Shown piece by piece: positions 37,693 through 47,371 of a DNA stretch of 64,000 nt (its first letter is position 1; each line of letters starts with the position of its first letter). Source of the stretch: Ornithinibacillus scapharcae TW25 (GTDB taxonomy: Bacteria > Bacillota > Bacilli > Bacillales > Amphibacillaceae); assembly GCF_000190475.1 (NCBI RefSeq), contig NZ_AEWH01000004.1, positions 1 through 64,000 on the forward strand, written 5' to 3'. The translations under genes were made by a program, and so were the position numbers. The notes below the pieces were generated by a model. The model saw only the letters and a program-made list of their open reading frames with translations, had not been told where the DNA came from and did not search any database.

Positions 37693-38745
37693 TTATTTCC
37701 CCTCCTTTTTGAAGCGAAGTAAAGCCCAACGAATAATATAACTGGATGCGACAAAGAAAATAATGATAGCAATGATAATATCTACTAGTTCAGTAGGTAC
37801 TCCTGCACCAGTTGGCATTTCTCCTGCACCTTCTTTTAATACTCCGAATAAAATAGCTGCAAGTACTACACCAAAGGGATTATTAGCTCCTAGAAGAGCT
37901 ACAGCTATTCCATCAAATCCTAAGTTAGTAAATCCAGATATAACGGACACACTTCCATAGGTGCCCAGACCTTCCATAGCTCCTGCTAGTCCTGCAAATC
38001 CACCAGCAATTACCATCGACAATACAATACTTTTACTAACATTCATTCCGGCATATTTTGATGCATGTTTATTGAAACCAACAGCTTTCAGCTCATACCC
38101 TAATGTTGTACGTTGAATAATAAACCACATAACGACTGCTGCAAATAAAGCAATTAAAATTCCATAGTGCATTCTCGAATAGAAAGTTAGCCCTTGAAGC
38201 CAAGCAGAACTCAGGGAAGCGGTATCAGCTATTCTTTCTGTTGTCGTTTTATGATCAGTTAGGACAGAACGAACGATTTCATTCGAGACAAACATGGCAA
38301 TGTAGTTCATCATAATCGTAACAATAACCTCATGTACACCTAGTTTCGCTTTTAAAATACCAGGTATGAACCCCCAAAGACCACCAGCAATAGCCCCCGC
38401 AAGAATCGCCATCGGTAAATGAATAATCATTGGAGCGTCAACAGCTAAACCTACCCAAACAGCCGCTAACCAGCCAACAATCACTTGACCTTCCGCACCA
38501 ATATTAAATAATCCAGTACGAAAAGCAAAGGCAATTGCTAAACCTGTTAGGATTAAGGGAGTAATACGGCGAATCGTTTCTCCTATCGTAAATGCATCTC
38601 CAAATGCACCTCTCCATAGTGCACCATATGCTTCGATTGGATTGTGACCTGACGCAATCATGATAATTGCACCAACTAATAAACCTAGAATTACAGAAAT
38701 AACTGGAACTAAAAGTCCAAAAAGCCGATTATTATTAGTTGTCAC
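37693..38745 (-). CDS. nupP: Nucleoside ABC transporter permease NupP (YufP)
   Basis: A 350-residue permease with about eight to ten membrane segments and the family motifs TGLFNIGAEGQVIVGW near residue 78 and GYELKAVGFNKHASKYAGMN. I prefer GTG 38745, with AGGTGA upstream, which begins MTTNNNRLF; the ATG at 38763 lacks a ribosome binding site. It overlaps the end of nupO, which suggests coupled translation. Confidence 0.88.
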   Translation of the reverse strand: MTTNNNRLFGLLVPVISVILGLLVGAIIMIASGHNPIEAYGALWRGAFGDAFTIGETIRRITPLILTGLAIAFAFRTGLFNIGAEGQVIVGWLAAVWVGLAVDAPMIIHLPMAILAGAIAGGLWGFIPGILKAKLGVHEVIVTIMMNYIAMFVSNEIVRSVLTDHKTTTERIADTASLSSAWLQGLTFYSRMHYGILIALFAAVVMWFIIQRTTLGYELKAVGFNKHASKYAGMNVSKSIVLSMVIAGGFAGLAGAMEGLGTYGSVSVISGFTNLGFDGIAVALLGANNPFGVVLAAILFGVLKEGAGEMPTGAGVPTELVDIIIAIIIFFVASSYIIRWALLRFKKEGK

Positions 38746-40273
38746 TTGAATCACCTGCCTCATCTTGCTTACTACCAGCCATTAATAAACCAAGTTCTTG
38801 TTCGTTCGTTTCTTCAGGCTTCACATTAGCGATGATTTGACCATCAAACATAACCGCAATTCGATCACTAACATTCATAATTTCATCTAGTTCAAAGGAA
38901 ACTAGTAAAATAGCTTTTCCTTTATCTCGTTCTTCAATTAATTTTCTATGAATAAATTCAATAGCCCCTACATCAAGACCACGTGTAGGTTGAGCCGCTA
39001 TTAGCAAGTCAGGAGAGCGATCGATTTCACGCCCGATAATTGCTTTTTGTTGGTTTCCTCCAGATAAAGCACGAGCTGGAGTAAATTCACTTGGTGTACG
39101 CACATCGTATTCGTTAATTAATTCATTTGCCTTTTTGTAAATCTCTTTGTAATTTAAGACAGAAACGTTTGAAAAAGGTTTTTGGTAATACGTTTGGAGT
39201 ACCATGTTTGCTCCAATTGGGTAATCTAGAACTAATCCGTACTTATGTCTATCTTGAGGGATATGACCTAGCCCACTCTTTGTCACATTTCTAGGACTCA
39301 TGTTCGTGATATTCTTATTGTTCAACATAATTTGTCCTGATTGAGATTTTCGAAGGCCAGTAATTGCTTCAATCAATTCGGACTGTCCGTTACCATCAAC
39401 ACCAGCTATTCCTACTATTTCTCCTGCTCTAACGTCCAGATTCAAACCTTTTACGATATCTACTTTTCTAGCATCTTTGACAAATAAATCTTTAATGTCT
39501 AATACAACCTCTTTAGGTTGTGCTTGCGTTTTTTCAGTCTTAAAGTTTACTTCTCGTCCTACCATTAGAGATGCAAGTTCATCTGGATTGGACTCTTTTA
39601 CATTAACCGTTCCAATCCCTTTCCCTTTGCGAATAACGGTACAACGGTCACAAACTTCCATAATCTCTTTCAATTTATGTGTGATAAGAATAATAGATTT
39701 GCCCTCTTTAACTAGGGAACGCATAATCTCAATTAATTCTGTTATTTCTTGAGGTGTTAACACCGCTGTTGGTTCATCAAATATAAGAACCTCTGCACCA
39801 CGGTATAGTGTCTTTAAGATTTCAACACGTTGCTGCATTCCTACAGATATATCACTGATTTTAGCAGATGGATCGACCTTTAATCCGTAAAGATCAGAAA
39901 TTTCTTGAATCTCTTTTTCTGCTTTTTTGATATCAATTTTACCAAATTTGCCCTTAGGTTCGCTTCCTAAAATAATATTTTGCGTAACTGTAAAAGGCTC
40001 TACCAGCATGAAATGTTGATGAACCATTCCAATCCCTAAGTCATTTGCGACGTTTGGATTTGTAATCTTTACTTCTTCTCCCTTTACTCGAATTTGACCA
40101 GCTTCTGGCTGATATAATCCAAATAAAACGTTCATTAAAGTGGATTTCCCTGCACCATTCTCTCCAAGAAGTGCATGAATTTCCCCTTTTTTTAACTGGA
40201 CTGTAATGTTATCGTTAGCAACAATACCCGGAAATTCCTTACGGATATTTAACATTTCAATCACATATTCCAC
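38735..40273 (-). CDS. nupO: Nucleoside ABC transporter ATP-binding protein NupO (YufO)
   Basis: A 512-residue protein with two ABC domains. The first is complete (Walker A GENGAGKST near residue 38, signature SVGMQQRVEI, Walker B LIFDEPTAVL). The second has a degenerate P-loop (GVDGNGQSE) and signature LSGGNQQK, as usual in sugar and nucleoside importers of this type. The start GTG 40273 has AGGGGTGA upstream. It is separated from nupN by a gap of about 320 bases with two hairpins. Confidence 0.92.
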   Translation of the reverse strand: MEYVIEMLNIRKEFPGIVANDNITVQLKKGEIHALLGENGAGKSTLMNVLFGLYQPEAGQIRVKGEEVKITNPNVANDLGIGMVHQHFMLVEPFTVTQNIILGSEPKGKFGKIDIKKAEKEIQEISDLYGLKVDPSAKISDISVGMQQRVEILKTLYRGAEVLIFDEPTAVLTPQEITELIEIMRSLVKEGKSIILITHKLKEIMEVCDRCTVIRKGKGIGTVNVKESNPDELASLMVGREVNFKTEKTQAQPKEVVLDIKDLFVKDARKVDIVKGLNLDVRAGEIVGIAGVDGNGQSELIEAITGLRKSQSGQIMLNNKNITNMSPRNVTKSGLGHIPQDRHKYGLVLDYPIGANMVLQTYYQKPFSNVSVLNYKEIYKKANELINEYDVRTPSEFTPARALSGGNQQKAIIGREIDRSPDLLIAAQPTRGLDVGAIEFIHRKLIEERDKGKAILLVSFELDEIMNVSDRIAVMFDGQIIANVKPEETNEQELGLLMAGSKQDEAGDSSDN

Positions 40274-40486
40274 TAATGTCACCCCTCATTTTTCTACTAG
40301 ATGATAGAAGAAAATATATTTATCGCAGGTTTACCTAGATGCTCCTCCTTTATCATTTAGTACATATAAAGATATACAAATAGTCAAACACTACGTTTGT
40401 TCCACTACAATATACTTGATATTTGCTAAAACATTATTAGACATTGTAGTTTCACTATATGATTTCATTATATAAAATCACCAAAT

Positions 40487-40508
40487 GAAAAAGATGAAGT
40501 TTCATCTT
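40487..40508 (-). terminator. Attenuating terminator after nupN
   Basis: AAGATGAA (40491-40498) pairs with TTCATCTT (40501-40508); on the minus strand the stem runs into TTTTT. The loop is very tight. Confidence 0.6.
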
Positions 40509-40545
40509 CTTCAGTTGAGAATTTTATCTTGAAAAGTTAAAGATG

Positions 40546-40574
40546 GGAAAAGACCGATAACTACGGCCTTTTCC
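40546..40574 (-). terminator. Hairpin immediately downstream of nupN
   Basis: GGAAAAG-a-CCG pairs with CGG-c-CTTTTCC. There is no T run after it, so it may act as an mRNA 3'-end stabiliser rather than a terminator. Confidence 0.5.
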
Positions 40575-40592
40575 ACCAATCTTATCTAATTT

Positions 40593-41696
40593 TTATAATG
40601 ATCCAAGAAAAGTTTCTAATTCTTCACGAGTTTGCGGAACTTCTACTTCACCATTTAGAATCTTATCTAGATATTCATTAACTGTTCCAACGATTTCCTC
40701 AGTCATCGCTTCTTCGTTTGTAGTAGCGAAACCAATACCATCTTCTTCAATACCAAACTCTAATTTTTCTCCACCAGGGAATTCCCCGTTTAAAGCCATA
40801 GTTGAAACTTCCTCAACTGCAACGTCTACACGTTTAATCATAGAAGTTAATGTAACGTTATGGTCACCAATTTGTCCTTCATCATGTTGGTCACGGTCTA
40901 CCCCGATTACCCAAATTTGACGATCCGGATCATTTTGTTTAATATCTTTCGCTTGGTTGAACACTCCATTACCAGTACCACCTGAAGCATGGTAAATTAC
41001 GTCAATTCCACTGTCATACATGCTAGCTGCAATTGTTTTACCTTTTGCAGGATCACCGAAGCTCTCTGCATATTGTACTTCAACTTCGATATCAGGATTT
41101 ACTGATTTCGCACCAGCAATGAAACCAGCTTCAAACTTATTGATTAATGGTGAGTCAATACCACCAACAAAACCTAGTTTATTTGTTTCTGTTTTAAGTG
41201 CTGCAGCTACACCAACTAAGAATGATCCTTGATGCTCTTTAAAAGTAATACTTACAGCGTTAGGTGCTTCTACAATATCATCTACTAAAGCAAAGTTAGT
41301 ATCAGAGTATTGTTCAGCAATAGCTTGTAAATCTTCTTTTAGTTCAAAACCAATACCGAAGATTAGATCATATTCGTCACGAACTAGACGAGTTAAGTTT
41401 GGTACATAGTCAGCTTTATCATTTGATTGTGCATAATCAAAACCGTTACCTTGAGTCATGCCGTTTTGCTCACCAAATGCTTTAATACCTTCCCAAGCAG
41501 ATTGGTTAAATGATTTATCATCTACCCCACCAATATCCGTAACCATACCTACTGAGAAATCTGATGATTCTTCGCTAGACGCTTTATCACCTTTATCATT
41601 GTTACCTTTGTCAGTTTCCTTCTCTTCTCCACCACAAGCAGCTAATAGTAATCCTAATCCAAGGAAAAGTACTAATAAAAAGCCTAGTTTTTTCAT
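40593..41696 (-). CDS. nupN: BMP-family nucleoside-binding lipoprotein NupN (YufN)
   Basis: A 367-residue lipoprotein: signal peptide MKKLGFLLVLFLGLGLLL then lipobox LAAC, with Cys near residue 21 becoming the lipid-anchored N-terminus, followed by a Gly/Glu/Lys/Asp linker. The BMP/PnrA fold shows in FSVGMVTDIGGVDDKSFNQS and GFVGGIDSPLINKFEAGF. These proteins bind purine nucleosides outside the membrane. ATG 41696 follows GGGGGT. It is the first gene of the nup operon, 194 bases from ymfC. Confidence 0.93.
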   Translation of the reverse strand: MKKLGFLLVLFLGLGLLLAACGGEEKETDKGNNDKGDKASSEESSDFSVGMVTDIGGVDDKSFNQSAWEGIKAFGEQNGMTQGNGFDYAQSNDKADYVPNLTRLVRDEYDLIFGIGFELKEDLQAIAEQYSDTNFALVDDIVEAPNAVSITFKEHQGSFLVGVAAALKTETNKLGFVGGIDSPLINKFEAGFIAGAKSVNPDIEVEVQYAESFGDPAKGKTIAASMYDSGIDVIYHASGGTGNGVFNQAKDIKQNDPDRQIWVIGVDRDQHDEGQIGDHNVTLTSMIKRVDVAVEEVSTMALNGEFPGGEKLEFGIEEDGIGFATTNEEAMTEEIVGTVNEYLDKILNGEVEVPQTREELETFLGSL

Positions 41697-41822
41697 GGAA
41701 AATACCCCCAATAAGAAATTTTTAATTAAGTATAAATGGCTTGTACTTCTTATGTTTCCTTCCTACAAAAGTCCTAAAATCACCCCCTAAAAGTGCGCAA
41801 TTTCATTCGCATACTTACTATC

Positions 41823-41835
41823 ATTAAGACTTAAT
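41823..41835. promoter_or_regulatory. 13-base palindrome in the ymfC-nupN gap
   Basis: ATTAAG-A-CTTAAT is a perfect inverted repeat upstream of nupN. It could be an operator for the adjacent GntR-family YmfC, but it does not show the GT...AC core seen in many GntR sites. Confidence 0.3.
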
Positions 41836-41890
41836 ACCCTATTCAGACAAGTTTAAGTCCATTATCCGGCGAAGTTTTTAGTCAATAAAT

Positions 41891-42616
41891 CTATATGCGC
41901 TTCCGTAGTACTTGGAAACTAAATACATCAGAACGAAAATAGTTAAGCGAATATAAGACCGGCTCATCGTCCTCTGTATAGTGCATCTGTTTCAGTAATA
42001 ACAAAGATTGATCAAATTCACAATCCAATACATTGAAAATTTTCTCATGATAACTCACTGGTTCAATATATGCAATAGCATAACTAATCTTCTTGCCAGA
42101 ATGCTCTTCCATAATTTTAAATAAAGAATCTTCTTTATGTGCCTCTTCTAAAGGAATTAGGCCCTGTGGTACTTTGTCGATACAGAATACTACAGGCTTT
42201 CCATCTGCTGTTCTAATTCGTTCAATTTTTACTAACTGGGTTATATCGTTTGGTTTAAATTTCAAACGATCCTCCTCAGTTGGTTCGATGATATCTGTAG
42301 AATAATATTGAGAACCCGCTTCCTTACCAGCTTTTTCAATCATGTGTGTAACACTTGTCAATTCTTCAATACCAGATGAAACAATTGGTTTTGGGTTTAC
42401 AAACGTACCAACACCATGTTTTCGCTTCACAACATTGTCCTCTTCTAAAATTCGAAGTGCTTCTCTTAACGTAGCTCTTGATACTCCTAGTTTTTTAGAA
42501 AGCTCGAATTCTGACGGTAATTTCTCATTGGCAGAATATAAACCGTTTTCAATATCTTGTTTAATCCTATCGATAACTTGTAAATATAGATGCCTTGAGT
42601 CTGATTTTATGGACAT
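41891..42616 (-). CDS. ymfC: GntR-family (HutC type) transcriptional regulator YmfC
   Basis: A 241-residue regulator: GntR winged helix (ANEKLPSEFELSKKLGVSRATLREALRILEEDNVVKRKHGVGTFV read in parts, residues 28-75) and a C-terminal UTRA ligand domain (about 95-235). B. subtilis ymfC lies downstream of spoIIIE too. Here its next neighbour is the nup operon in the same direction, making NupNOPQ its most obvious target, by inference. GGGGGT precedes the ATG. Confidence 0.87.
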   Translation of the reverse strand: MSIKSDSRHLYLQVIDRIKQDIENGLYSANEKLPSEFELSKKLGVSRATLREALRILEEDNVVKRKHGVGTFVNPKPIVSSGIEELTSVTHMIEKAGKEAGSQYYSTDIIEPTEEDRLKFKPNDITQLVKIERIRTADGKPVVFCIDKVPQGLIPLEEAHKEDSLFKIMEEHSGKKISYAIAYIEPVSYHEKIFNVLDCEFDQSLLLLKQMHYTEDDEPVLYSLNYFRSDVFSFQVLRKRI

Positions 42617-42843
42617 ATTGAACCCCCAATTATTTTACCCGATACTTATTGGGCGATAGGTTATCCGACAAATACTGACAACCATACCTTGATTAATATA
42701 TCATTATTTACCCAACAAATAAATAGTTTTTGTAAAAAATCATGACAATATTTCTTCATAACTGACAATTCATTCAAAATTTCTACTGAGTGCAGGAATA
42801 TAGTTAGATTCTATGGAAAAGTCATACTATTCTATTTGCTAAA

Positions 42844-42889
42844 AAGGACTAGAAAACGATGTGTAATAATACATTGTCACCTAGTCCTT
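42844..42889 (-). terminator. Terminator of spoIIIE
   Basis: AAGGACTAG (42844-42852) pairs with CTAGTCCTT (42881-42889), with an inner ATGT/ACAT pairing; T run on the minus strand. Confidence 0.8.
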
Positions 42890-42902
42890 ATAATATTCTT
42901 CT

Positions 42903-45185
42903 TTATGATGTTTTTTCTTCCGTTTGTGAGATAAGTACTGCTCTTGGCTTACTTCCCTCATATGGACCGACAATCCCTCTTGCTTCCATTGCATCGATTA
43001 GTCTGGCAGCTCTAGTGTAGCCAATTCGAAATCTTCTTTGGAGCATCGATACACTCGCACTTTGCATTTCTAGTACTAATTGAACGGCATCATCATACAG
43101 TTCATCATCTACTTCAGCGATTTCTTCATTGGTATCCTCTGGAATCATATCTTCTTGATAACTAGCCTTTTGTTGTTCAATACAATGGTCCACAATTCTT
43201 TCAACCTCATCATCTGATAAAAATGCACCTTGTACGCGAATAGGCTTAGAGGATCCCACTGGTAAAAATAACATATCCCCACGCCCAAGTAGTTTTTCCG
43301 CACCTCCAGAGTCAAGTATCGTCCTCGAATCTGTTGAAGATGACACACTAAAGGCAATACGGGATGGAATATTGGCTTTAATAACGCCTGTAATTACGTC
43401 TACAGAAGGTCTTTGTGTAGCGATAATCAAGTGAATTCCAGCAGCCCTTGCCATTTGCGCAAGTCGTGTTATAGCATCCTCTACATCACTGGAAGCAACC
43501 ATCATTAAATCAGCTAATTCATCTACAATAACTACAATATATGGTAGATTTGGTTGTTGCTCGGTCTCGTCCACCGAACGATTATGCTTTCTTACATATT
43601 CATTATAACCTTCAATGTTCCTAGTTCCCGTATCAGAGAACAATTCGTAACGACGTTCCATTTCAGCCACTACTTTCTTTAGAGCACGGGATGCCTTCTT
43701 AGGATCTGTTACAACTGGCGCTAATAAGTGTGGAATACCATTATAAACATTGAGTTCTACTTTTTTCGGATCAATCATCATCATTTTTACTTCATGTGGT
43801 TTTGCCCTCATCAGAATTGTTGTGATGATGCCATTAACACAAACACTTTTCCCACTTCCAGTTGCCCCAGCAACTAATAAATGTGGCATTTTATTCAGTT
43901 CAGCTAGTACCGCTTCTCCCGAAATATCCTTCCCAAGTGCGACAAGAAGTTTGGATGCTTGGTTATTACTCGTACTGTCTAATACTTCCCGTAAGGATAC
44001 CATCGCTATCTCCTGATTTGGTACTTCTATCCCCACTGCAGACTTACCAGGAATTGGAGCTTCGATACGAATATCTTTTGCTGCTAAGGCAAGAGCTAAA
44101 TCATCATGTAGACTAACAATTTTACTCACCTTCACACCTGCTTCTGGATATACTTCATATTTCGTCACAGCAGGTCCGACATTTACTTTCGTCACTCTTG
44201 CTTTGACACCAAAACTATGAAAAGTACGTTCTAGTTTTCTAACTACCGATTGAATTTGTGACTTATCTTGTATTTGAGAGTTATTGGCTGGTTCAGCCAA
44301 TAAACTAGGAGATGGTAAGATATATTCCGGATTTTCCGTTTCGGCCATTGTCATTACATCACCGAGGTCATCTACCTCTTTATGCTCAGCTTCTTTTGCA
44401 CCTTTTGCACGTACGGATACAGTAGGTTCTTTTTCTTGCTCAAGTTGGGCATCAAATGCATACGTAACGTCCGGGTATTCGTCCGCCTTTACCTCTGTAA
44501 CCGGTTCAGGGTCAATGACCAGAACATCCTCTTCTAATGGTTGATTGTGTTCAGTTACTGTTTTTTTCGTTTTCTGTCTTCCTTTTGCTTTCTTTACAGA
44601 ATCTTTACTACGTTTTAGAAGCTTAGTAAGGAAATCGCCAACTGAAAACTCTGTTAAAAAGATTAGTCCAATTAACACGGAGAAAACAGCTACTATTTTA
44701 GCCCCGACAGAGGAGAATAGATAATAACAAAAAGCAAAAAGAATTGCACCAACCATCCCTCCTCCTATTTGACTAGCAGGAACTTGTCCACCAATGAAAT
44801 CGAAAAAGTTATCCCAGGTAGCTTTTATAATAGAAGTATCTTTTGACGACACTAGTAAACTTTCAAAAGATTGTATGTGTGTATAAAGTAAAATCCCTAA
44901 TAAAATAATATAGAAGCCTACCATTTTTCTATGTAAAAAGTTTGGATATTTCCGTTTAATTACTAGATATAAACCGATACCCAATAAAAACAGGGATGCA
45001 ACAAAATACCAAACACCTAGAAAAAAGCGAAATATATGTTCCAAGCCTCCAGGAATGGCTCCATCACTAATGGCACTTGCTCCACTACCGAAGATTGCTA
45101 GAAACACAAATAATATCCCTAATAATTCAAATTGCACCTGTTTTTTTAATGTTTGTTTCTTCTTTTTTCTTTTTCTCTTAGCCAT
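42903..45185 (-). CDS. spoIIIE: DNA translocase SpoIIIE (FtsK family)
   Basis: A 760-residue ATP-driven DNA pump. It has four N-terminal membrane helices (about residues 20-180), a variable acidic linker, the FtsK motor with Walker [10 protein letters not shown] near residue 437 and Walker [13 protein letters not shown] near residue 550, and a C-terminal gamma winged helix ([21 protein letters not shown]) that reads orienting sequences. It moves the chromosome into the forespore after polar septation. Length is normal. Confidence 0.97.
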   Translation of the reverse strand: MAKRKRKKKKQTLKKQVQFELLGILFVFLAIFGSGASAISDGAIPGGLEHIFRFFLGVWYFVASLFLLGIGLYLVIKRKYPNFLHRKMVGFYIILLGILLYTHIQSFESLLVSSKDTSIIKATWDNFFDFIGGQVPASQIGGGMVGAILFAFCYYLFSSVGAKIVAVFSVLIGLIFLTEFSVGDFLTKLLKRSKDSVKKAKGRQKTKKTVTEHNQPLEEDVLVIDPEPVTEVKADEYPDVTYAFDAQLEQEKEPTVSVRAKGAKEAEHKEVDDLGDVMTMAETENPEYILPSPSLLAEPANNSQIQDKSQIQSVVRKLERTFHSFGVKARVTKVNVGPAVTKYEVYPEAGVKVSKIVSLHDDLALALAAKDIRIEAPIPGKSAVGIEVPNQEIAMVSLREVLDSTSNNQASKLLVALGKDISGEAVLAELNKMPHLLVAGATGSGKSVCVNGIITTILMRAKPHEVKMMMIDPKKVELNVYNGIPHLLAPVVTDPKKASRALKKVVAEMERRYELFSDTGTRNIEGYNEYVRKHNRSVDETEQQPNLPYIVVIVDELADLMMVASSDVEDAITRLAQMARAAGIHLIIATQRPSVDVITGVIKANIPSRIAFSVSSSTDSRTILDSGGAEKLLGRGDMLFLPVGSSKPIRVQGAFLSDDEVERIVDHCIEQQKASYQEDMIPEDTNEEIAEVDDELYDDAVQLVLEMQSASVSMLQRRFRIGYTRAARLIDAMEARGIVGPYEGSKPRAVLISQTEEKTS

Positions 45186-45226
45186 TTACTCACCCTCTTA
45201 CAGCTGTCTTAGCTGCCATTAAATCT

Positions 45227-45257
45227 AAACCCCTGCCAACATTTATGGCAAGGGTTT
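45227..45257. terminator. Terminator after ylzJ
   Basis: AAACCC-c-TGCCA pairs with TGGCA-a-GGGTTT. A clear T run follows on the plus strand only; on the minus strand the tail is weaker. Confidence 0.65.
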
Positions 45258-45311
45258 TTTCATGCTGAATAGATATAGTATATCATAAGGTAAGAAATTA
45301 AACGATTCAAT

Positions 45312-45518
45312 TTAACCGATGATTGTTCCCGGGGTAAAGTTCACATTTAGAAAATCTTGCGGATCTGTCGATAATAATTGAATGAGTTGGTATTCGCCAT
45401 TGCTATTCTTTTCAACATAACAAGTTTTCCCCTCGTATGTAATACATTGTCGATTGTTGTATACATTCTCAGTAGTAGGGAAAATATCGTCTTGTGAAAG
45501 AGGTGTGTACAAAATCAT
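45312..45518 (-). CDS. ylzJ: YlzJ-like protein
   Basis: A 68-residue protein ([14 protein letters not shown] at the start, NFTPGTIIG at the end) matching YlzJ. Function unknown. Its ATG overlaps the tepA stop (ATGA), so it is translationally coupled. The order tepA-ylzJ-spoIIIE is as in B. subtilis. Confidence 0.88.
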   Translation of the reverse strand: MILYTPLSQDDIFPTTENVYNNRQCITYEGKTCYVEKNSNGEYQLIQLLSTDPQDFLNVNFTPGTIIG

Positions 45519-46242
45519 TGGATGACCTCCTGTTCCATTGTCCCCTTGGTCTCATTGATGAGTTCGTTTATTTTAGCCATGGCTTCCTTTACACCGCCAA
45601 CTTCATCAATTAAACCATATTCCACAGCATCTGTTCCCACCACATTCGTACCAATATCTCGTGTTAGGTTGCCTTTTGCAAACATTAAATCTTTAAATTT
45701 TTCTTCTTTGATGTTGGAATGGTTCACAACAAAATTTATCACTCGTTCTTGCATTTTATCTAAATACTCAAAGGTTTGCGGAACTCCAATTACCAATCCC
45801 GTTAGACGTACAGGATGGATGGTCATTGTAGCCGTTGGAACAATAAACGAATAATTGGTAGATACAGCGATTGGAACACCTATCGAATGTCCACCCCCAA
45901 GGACAATGGATACAGTAGGTTTAGAAAGAGATGCAATCATCTCAGATAAAGCTAGTCCCGCTTCAACATCCCCACCTACTGTATTTAAGAGGATAACGAC
46001 CCTTCTATTTTGGGATTTTGCTCAATCGCGATTAATTGTGGTAATAAATGCTCATATTTGGTTGTTTTGTTTTGAGGTGGTAATTGAATATGCCCCTCAA
46101 TCTGGCCAATTATCGATAAGACATGAATATTTGAATCTGGAGCTTGCGGTACATTTGTCTGCCCAAGCGCTTGAATCTTTTGGACTAAAGAAGATCCAGA
46201 CTGTTCATCCTGACCCTCTTTTTTTTCGGTATCTTTTTCCAT
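45515..46242 (-). pseudogene. tepA: ClpP-like serine protease TepA, frameshifted
   Basis: Repaired length is 242 residues. The first frame carries the N-terminus through [12 protein letters not shown]. The second resumes at [17 protein letters not shown] and holds the nucleophile Ser in GGGHSIGVP, and the His in [10 protein letters not shown]. The frame breaks at the G3 run (CCC at 46000-46002 on the plus strand), where a fourth base restores [12 protein letters not shown]. In B. subtilis TepA was reported to aid protein export and to act in spores. The ATG follows AAAGGAG. Confidence 0.85.
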
Positions 46243-46415
46243 ATTTCATAACTCCTTTCCAATCATAACTATAAATATAGTATGAACGTAAACAGCAGAT
46301 AACATTCTAAGAAAACATAGCATCCAAAATGTATCAGTTTCCATTTATTAGAATGATTACTGCTGGCACCGTTACGGTATGTTTCAGGTAAGGAATAATC
46401 ATTTATAGTAAAGTT

Positions 46416-46460
46416 AAACCGAACTATTCCCGATATTTTGTCGGAATTAGTTCGGTTTAA
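46416..46460 (-). terminator. Terminator of dapA
   Basis: TAAACCGAACTA (46416-46427) pairs with TAGTTCGGTTTA (46449-46460), 12-bp perfect stem just past the dapA stop; moderately T-rich tail. Confidence 0.75.
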
Positions 46461-46477
46461 AAAGTATCAGTAGACGA

Positions 46478-47365
46478 CTAAACGCCGTTCGTTACATTTA
46501 TTGTATTCAAAAGGGAGAGTAATTTTTTCTCCTCTGATTCTGTCAATGGAACTAATGGTAATCTTACCCCACCTGATGCAATTCCTTTTGTTTTAAGTGC
46601 TGCTTTTACTGGAGTTGGTGATGGGGCTTCAAATAAACCGTTCATAACTGGGAGTAGTTTTCGATGGAGTGAAGCAGCCAGTTTATGATTACCTTGCTCA
46701 AACGCCTCAATCATTGCTTGCATTTCATTACCAATTATATGGGAAGCAACAGAAACAATACCATCCCCGCCTATTGCCATCATTGGTAATGTTAACCCAT
46801 CATCACCACTATAAACGGAAAAATCTTCACTTGTATTCTCGATAATTATTGCAGCTTGATCTAAATCCCCACTTGCTTCTTTTACAGAAACAATATTATC
46901 AATTTCACTTAGCTTAATAATCGTATCTGTGGACATTTTCACTACAGATCTTCCAGGTATATTATAAAGCATCACAGGAAGATTAGTTTCACTTGCAATT
47001 GCCTTAAAATGGTCATATAGTCCTTGCTGATTAGGCTTATTGTAATATGGTGCAACTAACATAACACCATCTACACCACAATCTTCAGCTGCTTTTGTTA
47101 ATTCGATAGAACTTTTTGTGTTATTTCCACCTGTACCTGCAATAACTGGTACTCGCTTATTGACAACCTTTGTGACATGAGAAAACAGCGCAATTTTTTC
47201 TTCGGTTGTGAGTGTTGGAGACTCTCCAGTAGTTCCAGCCACAACTAATCCCTCTGTTCCGTTATCTAATAGATAGTTCACTAAGTTAGTCGTTTCCTCA
47301 AAATTTATTTCATTCTTTTCATCAAATGGAGTAATCATCGCTGTTAATATTTTCCCAAATTTCAT
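46478..47365 (-). CDS. dapA: 4-hydroxy-tetrahydrodipicolinate synthase
   Basis: A 295-residue TIM-barrel aldolase that condenses pyruvate with aspartate semialdehyde. The motifs are GTTGESPTL near residue 44, catalytic Tyr in LYNIPGRS near residue 134, and the Schiff-base Lys in SVKEASGD near residue 162. Its product feeds lysine and cell-wall diaminopimelate and, in sporulation, SpoVF. It follows dapG by six bases. Confidence 0.96.
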   Translation of the reverse strand: MKFGKILTAMITPFDEKNEINFEETTNLVNYLLDNGTEGLVVAGTTGESPTLTTEEKIALFSHVTKVVNKRVPVIAGTGGNNTKSSIELTKAAEDCGVDGVMLVAPYYNKPNQQGLYDHFKAIASETNLPVMLYNIPGRSVVKMSTDTIIKLSEIDNIVSVKEASGDLDQAAIIIENTSEDFSVYSGDDGLTLPMMAIGGDGIVSVASHIIGNEMQAMIEAFEQGNHKLAASLHRKLLPVMNGLFEAPSPTPVKAALKTKGIASGGVRLPLVPLTESEEKKLLSLLNTINVTNGV

Positions 47366-47371
47366 GATAAC

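Larger units (their letters stand above)
40274..40592 (-). other. nupN-nupO intergenic region
   Basis: About 320 AT-rich bases without a coding frame. It holds two hairpins (40487-40508 and 40546-40574) just after nupN. These probably limit read-through so that the binding protein is made in excess of the transporter, as in many ABC operons. I could not name a separate nupO promoter. Confidence 0.5.

Noticed and set aside
41697-41890. Purine riboswitch upstream of nupN
   Set aside because: I looked for the conserved three-way junction core of the purine aptamer on the minus strand and did not find it.
45855-46268. 137-residue plus-strand frame opposite tepA
   Set aside because: It is antisense to a clear ClpP-fold gene and its translation looks like random sequence.
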